A stretch of 12,178 nucleotides of DNA from Syntrophomonadaceae bacterium (GCA_030526885.1 JAUNBV010000049.1:1-12178); one strand, 5' to 3'. Shown: positions 1-7,582, counted from the stretch's first letter. The notes: generated from the letters alone by a model not told the origin. Numbers and translations are program-made.

Positions 1-5
1 CCGTT

Positions 6-548
6 ATGAGGAAAATAGCTGAACGCACGGTATATGAAGGACGCTGGATCGATGTAAAGGAGTTGGATTTTCAGGCCGACAGCGGCGAAATATTTACTTG
101 GGAAAAGGTCGAACGCCCCCGCGATAACGGCGGCATGGTCATAATCGCCCAGCTAAAGCCCTCCGGCCGCATCCTTCTCATCCGGCAGTACCGCCCCGTG
201 CTGGAGCAATACATCATCGGCTTCCCCGGCGGAATAGCGGAAAGCTCCGATATTGCCGCCGAAGCCCTGCGGGAGCTGCGGGAAGAGAGCGGTTACGCCG
301 GCCGCGTATTATCCGTAAGCCCCGACCTGCGCAACAACCCCGCCCTGCTGGATGAAACCGTGTACCTGGTGCGCATGGAAATCGATGAAAACTTGCCCGA
401 AAACCAAGCCCCGCAACAAAAACTGGAGGTTTCGGAAGAAATAGAGCTGCACCTGAAACACCCGGACGAAATACCGGCCTGGCTGCGTGAACGCCACCAG
501 GCCGGGGATCGCATCGGCATAGGCCCCGGTTATTTCTTCGGCCTGTAA
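6..548 (+). CDS. Nudix hydrolase, ADP-ribose pyrophosphatase-like
   Basis: A 180-residue cytosolic Nudix hydrolase, probably cleaving ADP-ribose or a related nucleoside diphosphate sugar to AMP plus a phosphosugar. The N-terminal beta region (about 1-60), the QYR motif (61-63) and a Nudix box at 75-97 (from GG at 75-76 to RELREESGY at 89-97) match the ADP-ribose pyrophosphatase branch. The paired metal-binding glutamates (E93, E94) and R89-E90 are present, but the first glutamate of the GX5EX7REUXEEXGU signature is Ser81. The length is normal for the family. The ATG at 6 gives the usual family N-terminus (ERTVYEGRW), but only five bases lie upstream in the window, so its ribosome-binding site cannot be seen. 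It is the only plus-strand gene and converges on the cyclophilin gene. The exact substrate cannot be told from sequence. Confidence 0.9.
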   Translation: MRKIAERTVYEGRWIDVKELDFQADSGEIFTWEKVERPRDNGGMVIIAQLKPSGRILLIRQYRPVLEQYIIGFPGGIAESSDIAAEALRELREESGYAGRVLSVSPDLRNNPALLDETVYLVRMEIDENLPENQAPQQKLEVSEEIELHLKHPDEIPAWLRERHQAGDRIGIGPGYFFGL

Positions 549-557
549 TCGGGGAGC

Positions 558-587
558 GGGGCCACGGCGCGCATTACGCCCCCTTTT
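558..587 (+). terminator. Probable rho-independent terminator of the Nudix gene
   Basis: Ten bases after the Nudix stop, GGGGC (558-562) pairs with GCCCC (578-582) across a 15-nt GC-rich loop. One C and then TTTT (584-587) follow. The stem is short and the T run has only four bases, so this is a moderate call. Read on the minus strand the hairpin lacks a T tract, so it is unlikely to stop the cyclophilin transcript. Confidence 0.4.
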
Positions 588-637
588 AGCCGGTGACTTC
601 CGCCCTGAGGCGGGATGCCCCGCGGCCCGAATGTTTA

Positions 638-1171
638 CTACGCCTTTTGGGGCTCCGGGTACTCCGCCGCAAACGTTTCCACCGTGACCTTTTTCATCCG
701 CTGCGGCTCACGCGGCTTATCCATGCGGTCACGCGGAACGCTGACGATTTTATCCACCGCCGCCATGCCTTCCGTCACCTGGCCAAAAGCCGCATAATCG
801 CCATCCAGATGGCTGGCAGCGTCCACCATGATGAAAAACTGGCTGCCCGCCGAGTTCGGCGACTGCGCCCGCGCCATGGACAGCACCCCGCGGTTGTGGC
901 GCAGCTCATTGTCATGAAACCCGTTGCGGAAAAACTCGCCTTTAATGCTGTATCCCGGCCCCCCCGTGCCTATCCCCTTCGGGCAGCCGCCCTGAATCAT
1001 GAACCCCGGGATTACCCGATGGAAAATCAGCCCGTCGTAAAATCCCTTTTTAACCAGCGAAATAAAATTGTTCACCGTATTGGGCGCGTGCTCCGGAAAA
1101 AGCTCCGCCTTGATCACATCGCCATTCTCCATCTCAAATGTTACCAGCGGATTGTCAGCCACAATAACCAT
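638..1171 (-). CDS. Peptidyl-prolyl cis-trans isomerase, cyclophilin type
   Basis: A 177-residue single-domain cyclophilin that would catalyse cis-trans isomerisation of X-Pro bonds during folding. The core motifs are present: FHRVIPGFMIQGG at 50-62 with the catalytic Arg52, SAGSQFFI at 107-114, and LDGDYAAFGQV at 122-132. No signal peptide is visible, so it should be cytosolic. It starts 7 nt after the CoA-transferase stop. Those 7 nt (GAAAGGG) are the only Shine-Dalgarno-like sequence and touch the ATG, so the GTG at codon 4 (1162) is a possible alternative start with better spacing. The gene ends with tandem stops, TAG then TAA (640-635). It is co-transcribed with the CoA-transferase by position. 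There is no evident functional link, and it is probably a general foldase. Confidence 0.93.
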   Translation of the reverse strand: MVIVADNPLVTFEMENGDVIKAELFPEHAPNTVNNFISLVKKGFYDGLIFHRVIPGFMIQGGCPKGIGTGGPGYSIKGEFFRNGFHDNELRHNRGVLSMARAQSPNSAGSQFFIMVDAASHLDGDYAAFGQVTEGMAAVDKIVSVPRDRMDKPREPQRMKKVTVETFAAEYPEPQKA

Positions 1172-1178
1172 CCCTTTC

Positions 1179-2531
1179 TTAAATATTGTCGAATTTATTA
1201 TTCCGTGTCCACAGCTTCATCTCGTGCCCGGCTTTTATCAGGCTGTCGCGGAAATCGGGGTGCGCCAGTTCAATCATGGCTTCGGCGCGCATCCAGGTGG
1301 GCATCCCTTTGAGCTGGGCGATGCCGTACTCGGTCACTACGTATTGCACGATGGAGCGCGGCACGGTAACGATGGTGCCCATGCTCAGACCGGGCACGAT
1401 GCGGCTGTGAACGTTGCCTTCCTTATCGGTATAGGTAGAGGGCAGGCAGATGAGGCCTTTGCCGCCGTGGGAGTTGAAGGCGCCGAAAATAAAGTCCAGC
1501 TGCCCGCCGGTGCCCGATATCTGGCGGGGACCGTTGGTCTCGGAAGCTACCTGGGTAAAGAGGTCTATCTCCATGGCGCTGTTGATGGCCATGACCCGGT
1601 CGTTAAGAGCGATGATTCGGGGGTCGTTGGTGTAGCTTACGGGGTACATGGCGCATACGGGGTTGTTATCCATGAATTCATACAGCTTGTTGGTGCCCAG
1701 GGCAAAGGTGGTGACCATCTTGCCACGGTCTATGTTTTTGCGGGTGCCGGTGATTTTTCCGGCTTCATACATATCCACGCAGGAGTCCATCATCATCTCG
1801 CTGTGAAAGCCGAGTTCCTTTAAGTCGCTGTCCGCGATGCGGTCACCGATGACATTGGGCAGGCCGCCGATGCCGAGCTGCAAACATGCGCCATCCGACA
1901 TTTCCGCCATAACGTAGTCTGCAATCTTATAGTCGATGTCGGTGGGAACCGCCGGGGGCAATTGCAGCAGGGGCGCGTTGTCGCCCTGTACCACATAATC
2001 CACCTGCGATATATGAATGGATTCGCCGTTGCCGCCCAAACACACGGGGGTGTTGGCGTTGATTTCCAGAATGATGTTGCGGGCGGTTTCTATATGAGTG
2101 GAGGTCACGGAGTTTACCGGGCCGAGATTGAAATAGCCTTTTTCGTCCATCGGCCCCACCACCACCATTGCCACGCCTATATTCCCGTATTTTTTTATGA
2201 TACGGGGGCCCTGATGGTAGGTAACGGGGGAGTAATGGCACAGCCCCTGATCGCACATCCGGCGGCTCACTACGCCGCAGTGCCAGTCGTTCATCATGAT
2301 GTGTCGCTGCTCCAGATCGGCCATGATCACCTTGGGCGTCTGGGTATAGCTCACGCTGTACAGCTTAATGTCGCTCAGCTCATGGATGCGCTCGGCCAGC
2401 GCCGCGTCCAACCCGGCGGGATACATGGCGAATTCGCTGTAAAAAACGTAATCGCCGGAGCGCACCAGTTTTACGGCTTCCTCCGCGGTGGTCATTTTTT
2501 GTTGCAGTAACTGCTGGGCTTTGGTGCTCAT
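1179..2531 (-). CDS. CoA-transferase 1 (butyryl-CoA:acetate / 4-hydroxybutyrate CoA-transferase-like)
   Basis: A member of the acetyl-CoA hydrolase/transferase family that moves CoA between acyl-CoA and a free acid through a glutamyl-CoA intermediate. Counting from the ATG at 2537 (452 residues), the probable catalytic glutamate is Glu247 in FHSEMMMDS, by alignment with the 4-hydroxybutyrate CoA-transferase family. The glycine loop QLGIGGLPN is at 220-228, TGGQLDF lies near 345, and VTEYGIAQLKG lies near the C-terminus. Both halves of the fold are present at normal length. I place the start at ATG 2531 (450 residues) because the AGAGGAAG Shine-Dalgarno sits too close to the ATG at 2537 but about 8 nt from this one. 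A strong promoter and structured leader lie upstream, and the cyclophilin gene follows by 7 nt. The true acid substrates (acetate, butyrate, 4-hydroxybutyrate or propionate) cannot be fixed from sequence. Confidence 0.9.
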   Translation of the reverse strand: MSTKAQQLLQQKMTTAEEAVKLVRSGDYVFYSEFAMYPAGLDAALAERIHELSDIKLYSVSYTQTPKVIMADLEQRHIMMNDWHCGVVSRRMCDQGLCHYSPVTYHQGPRIIKKYGNIGVAMVVVGPMDEKGYFNLGPVNSVTSTHIETARNIILEINANTPVCLGGNGESIHISQVDYVVQGDNAPLLQLPPAVPTDIDYKIADYVMAEMSDGACLQLGIGGLPNVIGDRIADSDLKELGFHSEMMMDSCVDMYEAGKITGTRKNIDRGKMVTTFALGTNKLYEFMDNNPVCAMYPVSYTNDPRIIALNDRVMAINSAMEIDLFTQVASETNGPRQISGTGGQLDFIFGAFNSHGGKGLICLPSTYTDKEGNVHSRIVPGLSMGTIVTVPRSIVQYVVTEYGIAQLKGMPTWMRAEAMIELAHPDFRDSLIKAGHEMKLWTRNNKFDNI

Positions 2532-2566
2532 GGGCATCTTCCTCTCGCCTAAAATTTTTATCTCCG

Positions 2567-2581
2567 GGCGGCGGAGCCGCC
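2567..2581 (-). promoter_or_regulatory. GC-rich stem-loop in the CoA-transferase 1 leader
   Basis: A perfect 6-bp stem, GGCGGC with GCCGCC, closes a 3-nt loop between the predicted transcription start and the Shine-Dalgarno (2541-2546). It stands out in an otherwise AT-rich leader. No T run follows directly on the minus strand, so it is not a standard terminator. It may stabilise the mRNA 5' end or modulate ribosome access; this is inference. Confidence 0.45.
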
Positions 2582-2614
2582 TGAAATTTCAATTAATTCC
2601 CTTTATATGCAGGG
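2582..2614 (-). promoter_or_regulatory. Possible operator region: two dyads at the CoA-transferase 1 transcription start
   Basis: TGAAATTTCA (2582-2591) is a perfect 10-bp palindrome. CCCT...AGGG (2599-2614) is a 4-bp dyad with an 8-nt centre that begins almost exactly at the predicted start of transcription (about 2615). Sites placed like this often bind repressors. No specific regulator can be named, and short AT-rich palindromes also occur by chance. Confidence 0.3.
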
Positions 2615-2621
2615 CTTTTAT

Positions 2622-2649
2622 ATTATAACATTTACGTATTATTCGTCAA
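2622..2649 (-). promoter_or_regulatory. Sigma-A-type promoter of CoA-transferase 1
   Basis: On the minus strand, TTGACG (2649-2644) is followed after 16 nt by a perfect TATAAT (2627-2622), preceded by TGT as an extended -10. Transcription would start near 2615, giving a leader of roughly 80 nt. This is the best promoter in the window. It begins 13 nt past the stop of the carboxypeptidase gene, so CoA-transferase 1 and the cyclophilin can be expressed independently of the upstream genes. Confidence 0.8.
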
Positions 2650-2661
2650 CAAAGTTTTGGG

Positions 2662-4020
2662 CTATTTGGGGTTCACGCTGCGCTCACGGATGTGACGCAT
2701 GTGCGCCTCGCGCTGACGGCGGAGCCATTCCCTGCGCTGACGATCTTTATACAGCTTGCGACCCCGCAGGATGACGATTAAAACCATCAGTACGGCGATG
2801 ATGATGAGCAATATCTTCAACAATGTTTTAAGGAAGCTTTGCGCCGCTTGCAGCATATGGTCGGCGGCGGTATCGGCGGATATCACGCTTATCGTCAGGG
2901 GCATAACCCCTAATTGACGGTACATGGAAGCATCATTTTGTGCCATCGTTACTTTGAGCTTGGCGGTGGCATCTTCGCTCCATACTTCGGGGGCGATAAT
3001 CGTCTGCCGTACCTCCGGCGCCGCTAAACTCTCATGCAAAAGATAATGAAAATCCCGCTCGGGGTGGATATTTACCCATACACTGCCTTCCCGCCCGTCG
3101 CTCAGCTTTTGCTCCTCGCTGATAAGCTGCGCGCGCGCAATGGTCATGGCTTTGAATTCGTCAAAGCCGTAATCCAGCAGGGCGGCGGTGTCGGCATAGC
3201 GCAGGGTGGCGCTTTCGCTCTGCATCACCACCGCGATTAAACGGCGGTCGTCACGGGTAGCGCTGGTGACCAGAGTATTCAAGGCGGCGCTGGTATAACC
3301 GGTTTTGCCGCCGTCGGCCCCTTCATAATAGTGTGAGCTTCCCCACAGCATTTCATGCTGGGTAGTAAAATAGCGGGGTTCATCCGCTTTATTGGTCGGC
3401 CCCATCTCCCAGGTGACGGCCCCGAAATATTTACGGAATTCCTTGTTTTGCATGGCTTCACGCGTAATCATGGCCATGTCGCGGGCGCTGCTGTAATGGC
3501 TTTCCGCAGTAAGGCCGTGAGGATTGGCAAAATGAGTGTTGGTGCAGCCTATAGCCTGGGCGCGTTGGTTCATGGCAGCCACAAAGGCCTCGTTGCTGCC
3601 GGCGATGGCTTCGGCCATGATATTGCAGGCCTCGTTGGCCGACATCATGGCCGCCGCGTACAACAATTCCTCCATGGTGACCAACTCCCCGGGCTGCAGC
3701 CCGATATTGGAAGTCCCCACCGGCAGGCTCATCACGGCGTCTTCGCCCACTATCACCTGTTGATGGGGCTTGCTGTTTTCCACCGCCAGCAGTATGGTCA
3801 TGATTTTGGTTATACTGGCCGGATGCATGGCGCGGTCTAAATTTTTTTCATATAATATTTGTCCGGTATCGGCATCCATCAGCACCGCCGAGGTTGACGC
3901 CAGCTCCGGCGCGGCGGCGAACGCGTGCCTTCCGGACAGCAACAGCAACAGCACTATCGCCGCCGTAATTATTATTAAACTCCTTTGCGTGACAAGCCGT
4001 GCCAAAACTGTGTTATGCAA
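2662..4020 (-). CDS. D-alanyl-D-alanine carboxypeptidase (S11, DacF/PBP5-like), membrane anchored
   Basis: A 452-residue low-molecular-weight penicillin-binding protein that trims the terminal D-Ala from peptidoglycan stem peptides outside the membrane. There is a signal peptide at 1-36 (basic start, long Leu/Ile core, AFAAAPEL cleavage region). The serine-peptidase triad of motifs is complete: SITK (Ser69, Lys72), SAN (127-129) and KTG (239-241). An extra C-terminal beta domain leads to a transmembrane helix (about 398-419) and a strongly basic cytoplasmic tail (420-452), rather than the usual amphipathic anchor. The start is TTG at 4020. It has no ideal ribosome-binding site: GGAG lies 11 nt upstream and GAAGG only 3 nt upstream. 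No in-frame ATG could replace it without losing the signal peptide. It follows the MBL gene by 24 nt and lacks a visible terminator. Confidence 0.93.
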   Translation of the reverse strand: MHNTVLARLVTQRSLIIITAAIVLLLLLSGRHAFAAAPELASTSAVLMDADTGQILYEKNLDRAMHPASITKIMTILLAVENSKPHQQVIVGEDAVMSLPVGTSNIGLQPGELVTMEELLYAAAMMSANEACNIMAEAIAGSNEAFVAAMNQRAQAIGCTNTHFANPHGLTAESHYSSARDMAMITREAMQNKEFRKYFGAVTWEMGPTNKADEPRYFTTQHEMLWGSSHYYEGADGGKTGYTSAALNTLVTSATRDDRRLIAVVMQSESATLRYADTAALLDYGFDEFKAMTIARAQLISEEQKLSDGREGSVWVNIHPERDFHYLLHESLAAPEVRQTIIAPEVWSEDATAKLKVTMAQNDASMYRQLGVMPLTISVISADTAADHMLQAAQSFLKTLLKILLIIIAVLMVLIVILRGRKLYKDRQRREWLRRQREAHMRHIRERSVNPK

Positions 4021-4044
4021 CTGCCTTCATTCTCCGTCGTAAAA

Positions 4045-4956
4045 CTATACCCGCTGCAAAACGCCGGGTTCGATCTCCCTGACCAGGCCCGCGGCCCGCA
4101 AGTGCTCCAGATGATGCAGCATGGTCATGCGGTTCCAGAAGTCTTCATAGATATGGGCGGGATTGGAAAACAGCAGCTTTATTTCGTACATATCCCGCTC
4201 CCGCCGGGGGATGGCCAGATATTCGCACAGCCGCTCGATACGCTCCAATACCGGTCGCGCATAAGCATCCAGCTTGGACGCCATTTCCCCTTGCTGCACC
4301 CCGCGATGCGAGGGCACGGCGCGCTCCGGGTCCAGCCGTTTCACGCGCTCGATGGAGCGCAGCAATTCGCCCACGTCGCCGCTGGCATTATAGTAGCCGG
4401 GGCCGCCGCGATGAAAATCGAGGTCGCCCGATATCAGCATATTCAATTCTTCAATGAGAAATCCGTAATGGCCCTGGGTATGGCCGGGCAGATGAACCGC
4501 GCGCAGGGTGTAACGGTCGGTGGAAAAAACCGTGCCGTCCTCTATGAGGCCGGCCAGCTCAAAATAGCGGTAGCCGGGTTTCACCGGCACGTCGTCCCCC
4601 ACCGGGTTAACGTCGCCGTAAGGGGGGCGGGGGATGCCGCCCATCATCTGGTTCCAGTGGTCGTAGCCGTGGAAGCTGAGGTAAGCGGCTTCGTCCCGAT
4701 AGATAATCGCCTCTTCCGCCGCCGCCCACATGGCGCTGTTCAGAAACAGGTCGCTGCAATGCAGATGGTCGAAATGGGCGTGGCTAAGCAGCACGATATC
4801 CACCGGGCGCGTCAGTTCCCGCTGGTAGACGCGGCTGCCCGCGCCCACGTCGATGAGCAGGGAAAGCCCGTCGTCGATCCACACGCTGTTGCTGTAAGGA
4901 TAGATAGGCTTGCCCTCTGGCTTTACCACATAAATCCCGGGGGCTATCTCCTGCAT
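4045..4956 (-). CDS. MBL-fold metallo-hydrolase
   Basis: A 303-residue metallo-beta-lactamase-fold hydrolase, probably with two zinc ions and cytosolic. From the ATG at 4956, HAHFDH gives ligands H59, H61, D63 and H64, with H159 in PGHT, D178 in SGDLD and H217 in PSHRG, so the set is complete. Residues about 225-303 form a helical tail with a short winged-helix-like end (HLEHLRAAGLV), as in LACTB2/glyoxalase II-type proteins. A longer reading from GTG 4986 is open. I prefer ATG 4956 because it overlaps the upstream CoA-transferase stop as TGATG, has AAGGAG 11 nt upstream, and gives the usual family N-terminus (EIAPGIYVV). Translational coupling to CoA-transferase 2 suggests a thioesterase or lactone-type role in the same pathway. 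That role is inference; the substrate is unknown. Confidence 0.88.
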   Translation of the reverse strand: MQEIAPGIYVVKPEGKPIYPYSNSVWIDDGLSLLIDVGAGSRVYQRELTRPVDIVLLSHAHFDHLHCSDLFLNSAMWAAAEEAIIYRDEAAYLSFHGYDHWNQMMGGIPRPPYGDVNPVGDDVPVKPGYRYFELAGLIEDGTVFSTDRYTLRAVHLPGHTQGHYGFLIEELNMLISGDLDFHRGGPGYYNASGDVGELLRSIERVKRLDPERAVPSHRGVQQGEMASKLDAYARPVLERIERLCEYLAIPRRERDMYEIKLLFSNPAHIYEDFWNRMTMLHHLEHLRAAGLVREIEPGVLQRV

Positions 4957-6293
4957 CAGATCCAGCTCTCCTTGTGCGCGCGCCACAATAATTCCGCCCG
5001 GAAATCGGGATGGGCAATGTTTACCAGCGATTTCACCCGTTCGCCGGCGGATTTCCAGCGCAGATTGGCCACGCCATATTCGGTGACGATATATTCCACA
5101 TCGGTGCGCTGGCAGGTCACTACGGTACCCTCCGGCAACACGGGCGTGATGCGGGAATGTTTTTTGCCGTCCTGGTCGGTATAGGTGGAATTCAGGGCCA
5201 GAATGCTCTTGCCGTTGCGGGCCATGGCCGCGCCGCGCACGAAATTGCCCTGCCCTCCGATGCCGCTGTATTGCAGGGTACCGATGGACTCGGAGCCCGC
5301 CTGGCCGGTGAGGTCCACCATCAGGGTGCTGTTGATGGACACTATGCCGTCGTTGCGGGCAATAACATAGGGGTTGTTGACAAAATCAATCTCGGCAAAC
5401 AGGAAATCCTGATTGTGGTCGATGAAATCATAAAAGGCGCGGTTGCCCATGGCATAACCCACCACCGATTTGCCGGGGAAAAAATTCTTGCGGGAATTGG
5501 TCACCGCCCCGCTCTTTATCAGCTCCACGGTGGAATTGGAGATAATCTCCGCATGCAGCCCCAGCTCGCGCTTGTCGCGCAGCGAATAACCCACCGCGTT
5601 AGCCATCTCGCCCACCCCCAGCTGCACGGTGGCGCCATCCGGCACCAGGTCCGCGATGTACCCGGCCAGTTGCTGTACAGTGGGGGAAATCGGGGTTTCC
5701 GGCAGCTCGATGATGTCAAAGCCGTGCTCCACGATATGATCCACCTGCGACACATGCAGCAAAAAATCCTCGCTCTCCGCCCACGGCAATTGCTCATTGA
5801 TCTCCACGATGACTTTCTCGGCCTGCTCCAGTACGCGATGGGTAGAGAACCCTCCGCACACCGAGCGGTTCATGAAGCCGTGCTCGTTGGGCGGAGTGAC
5901 CGCGATGGCCACTACCCGCGGCCGTTTATATTCCAGCCAGCGGGGCATTTCGCTCAAATGGATGGGTACGTGGCTGCTGATGCCTTGGGGGATACAGTGC
6001 CGCTCCGCCGGACCGGCAAAGAAACTCTGTACATGCATATGTTCGTTATTGGCGGCATTCAAAAACCTTTGCGGTTTCAGCGCAAAACAATACATCAATT
6101 CAATGTCGGTAATCTCCTTGCCCAGGCGGTCCACCATGGCGTTTAAAACCGTCTCCGCCGCGCCAAAGGCGCCGCCGCCCATCACGGTATCGCCGCTTCT
6201 TATGGTCAAGGCCGCATCTTCCGCGCTGCACAGCCTTTCCTTATATATTTCCTGCCAGGGGCGCGAGCGATCTATCAGTCGCCTGCCGCTCAT
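4956..6293 (-). CDS. CoA-transferase 2 (acetyl-CoA hydrolase/transferase family)
   Basis: A 445-residue paralogue of CoA-transferase 1, sharing the same domain order and C-terminal blocks (STYTD, VTEYGVANL, NIAHPDFRAELL). The probable catalytic glutamate is Glu249 in GLHAEIISNS. The glycine loop differs: QLGVGEMANAV (224-234) replaces the GGLPN type of paralogue 1. The C-terminal GGQ block reads GGQGNFVRGA rather than GGQLDF. These changes near the CoA/acyl site suggest a different acid or acyl-CoA. The ATG at 6293 has AAGGAAGG about 7 nt upstream. The next ATG upstream (6300) is in another frame. It begins 18 nt after the DUF1015 gene and overlaps the MBL start by 1 nt, so it belongs to the same transcript. 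Family membership is clear; the substrate is not. Confidence 0.9.
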   Translation of the reverse strand: MSGRRLIDRSRPWQEIYKERLCSAEDAALTIRSGDTVMGGGAFGAAETVLNAMVDRLGKEITDIELMYCFALKPQRFLNAANNEHMHVQSFFAGPAERHCIPQGISSHVPIHLSEMPRWLEYKRPRVVAIAVTPPNEHGFMNRSVCGGFSTHRVLEQAEKVIVEINEQLPWAESEDFLLHVSQVDHIVEHGFDIIELPETPISPTVQQLAGYIADLVPDGATVQLGVGEMANAVGYSLRDKRELGLHAEIISNSTVELIKSGAVTNSRKNFFPGKSVVGYAMGNRAFYDFIDHNQDFLFAEIDFVNNPYVIARNDGIVSINSTLMVDLTGQAGSESIGTLQYSGIGGQGNFVRGAAMARNGKSILALNSTYTDQDGKKHSRITPVLPEGTVVTCQRTDVEYIVTEYGVANLRWKSAGERVKSLVNIAHPDFRAELLWRAHKESWI

Positions 6294-6311
6294 GCTTCAT
6301 CCTTCCTTTCT

Positions 6312-7565
6312 TTACCGCAAGCGGTGAATAAAAATCCCGCTGCGCAGCTTGGGCTCAAACCAGGTGGACTTGGGGGGCATGACCTGACCGGCATCGGCAA
6401 TCGCCATCAATTCATCCATGCCGGTGGGATACAGGGCAAAAGCCAGCGCCATTTCACCGGAATCCACCCGACGGCTAAGCTCCTCCAAGCCGCGGATGCC
6501 GCCCACAAAGTCGATGCGCTGGCTGGTGCGGGGGTCGTCGATGGCAAACAGCGGCGCCAGCACATGGTCCTGCAAAATGGACACGTCCAGGCAGGCCACC
6601 GGATTGCTGTCGTCGATGGGCAAGCCGTCTGCCTTAAGCAAATACCATTGCCCCGCGGCATACATGCCAAAGCTGTGCCGGGAGGGAGGCCGGCAGGGCC
6701 CGCCCGCCGTATACGGGGTGACGGTAAAGCCGATGCGCTCCAGTTCCGCAATTATCTGCGCTAAGTCGCGCCCGTTCAAGTCCTTCAACAGGCGGTTATA
6801 GTCAAATATCTGTAATTCATCATCGGGAAAGGCTACGGCCAAAAAGCTGTTAAATTCCTCGTCCCCGCTGTAACCGGGCTGCGCTTCCCGCCGCATTTGC
6901 CCTACGTTGACCGCCGAGGCCGCGCGATGATGCCCATCGGCGATATACATGCAGGGGAAGGCGGAACAGCGCGCGCGTATAAAAGCAATGGTGTCGTCGT
7001 CATCCACCGCCCAGATAACGTGGCGGATGCCGTCCCCGCCGTCGATATCGTATAGCCGGTCATGCTCCTTGGCCCATGTGCGCAGACACGCCTTCAGCTG
7101 GGCGTCAGCGCGATGGCTCAAAAAAATGGGGCCCGTCTGGGCGTCGCACACATCCACATGGCGGGTGCGGTCCGCTTCCTTATCGGGGCGGGTAAACTCA
7201 TGCTTCTTTATCGTCTGCCGCAAATAGTCGTCGATGGACGCCGCCCCCACCAGACCGGTCTGAACATGCTCGCCCATGTGCTGGCGGTAGATATAATAGC
7301 AGGGCTTGGCCTCCTGCACGAATATGCCTTCATCCATCATGCGCTGAAGGGTAGCGGCGGCCTGGGCATAAACCTTGGGGTCGTACAGGTCGATGGCGGG
7401 GTCCAGGTCGATCTCCGCTTTATCCACATGCAAAAACGAGTATGGGTTGTCCTGTACCATGATGCGGGCTTCCGCGCTGCTCATCACATCATAGGGCAGT
7501 GCGGCCACTTTGTCGGCCAGCTCCGGCGCGGGGCGCCAGGCGGGAAAGGGTCGGAATGAGGTCAC
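6312..7565 (-). CDS. DUF1015 family protein (COG4198-like)
   Basis: A 417-residue cytosolic protein of the DUF1015 family, recognised by its N-terminus (FRPFPAWRPAPELADKVAALPYDV), the block KHEFTRPDKEADRTRH (121-136), IADGHHRAASA (208-218) and the C-terminal MPPKSTWFEPK (396-406). The conserved His/Asp/Arg/Lys clusters suggest an enzyme, and the family is commonly seen near serine/2-oxo-acid metabolism genes. That matches the aminotransferase directly upstream, but I do not assign a reaction. The GTG start at 7565 is well supported by AGGAGG 10 nt upstream (7576-7581). That site overlaps the TAG stop of the aminotransferase gene, pointing to coupled translation. The length is typical and no residue of the recognisable blocks looks lost. 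Confidence 0.88.
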   Translation of the reverse strand: MTSFRPFPAWRPAPELADKVAALPYDVMSSAEARIMVQDNPYSFLHVDKAEIDLDPAIDLYDPKVYAQAAATLQRMMDEGIFVQEAKPCYYIYRQHMGEHVQTGLVGAASIDDYLRQTIKKHEFTRPDKEADRTRHVDVCDAQTGPIFLSHRADAQLKACLRTWAKEHDRLYDIDGGDGIRHVIWAVDDDDTIAFIRARCSAFPCMYIADGHHRAASAVNVGQMRREAQPGYSGDEEFNSFLAVAFPDDELQIFDYNRLLKDLNGRDLAQIIAELERIGFTVTPYTAGGPCRPPSRHSFGMYAAGQWYLLKADGLPIDDSNPVACLDVSILQDHVLAPLFAIDDPRTSQRIDFVGGIRGLEELSRRVDSGEMALAFALYPTGMDELMAIADAGQVMPPKSTWFEPKLRSGIFIHRLR

Positions 7566-7575
7566 GGTTCTGTCT

Positions 7576-7582
7576 CCTCCTA
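7576..7582 (-). promoter_or_regulatory. Ribosome-binding site with nested stop codon (aminotransferase/DUF1015 junction)
   Basis: TAGGAGG: the TAG stop of the aminotransferase (7582-7580) is the first part of the DUF1015 Shine-Dalgarno. Ten bases separate it from the GTG start. It fixes the DUF1015 start and implies reinitiation by the terminating ribosome. Confidence 0.75.

Noticed and set aside
600..623. Overlapping GC hairpins (CCGCC/GGCGG and GCGGG/CCCGC) as the cyclophilin terminator
   Set aside because: Neither is followed by a T tract on the minus strand, and such short GC palindromes are common at this base composition.
593..1823. Overlapping plus-strand open frames of 239 and 251 codons
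   Set aside because: They lie opposite the cyclophilin and CoA-transferase 1, overlap each other, and show only low-complexity antisense composition.
2531..2661. Riboswitch in the leader of CoA-transferase 1
   Set aside because: The leader is only about 80 nt with one 6-bp stem, and I recognise no known riboswitch core.
3985..5184. A 399-codon plus-strand open frame opposite the MBL and carboxypeptidase genes
   Set aside because: It has no recognisable motif, is rich in His/Gly/Val as expected for an antisense reading of GC-rich codons, and lies opposite genes with complete catalytic motifs.
5010..6146. A 378-codon plus-strand open frame opposite CoA-transferase 2
   Set aside because: It is an antisense shadow with no family resemblance, while the minus strand encodes a full-length CoA-transferase.
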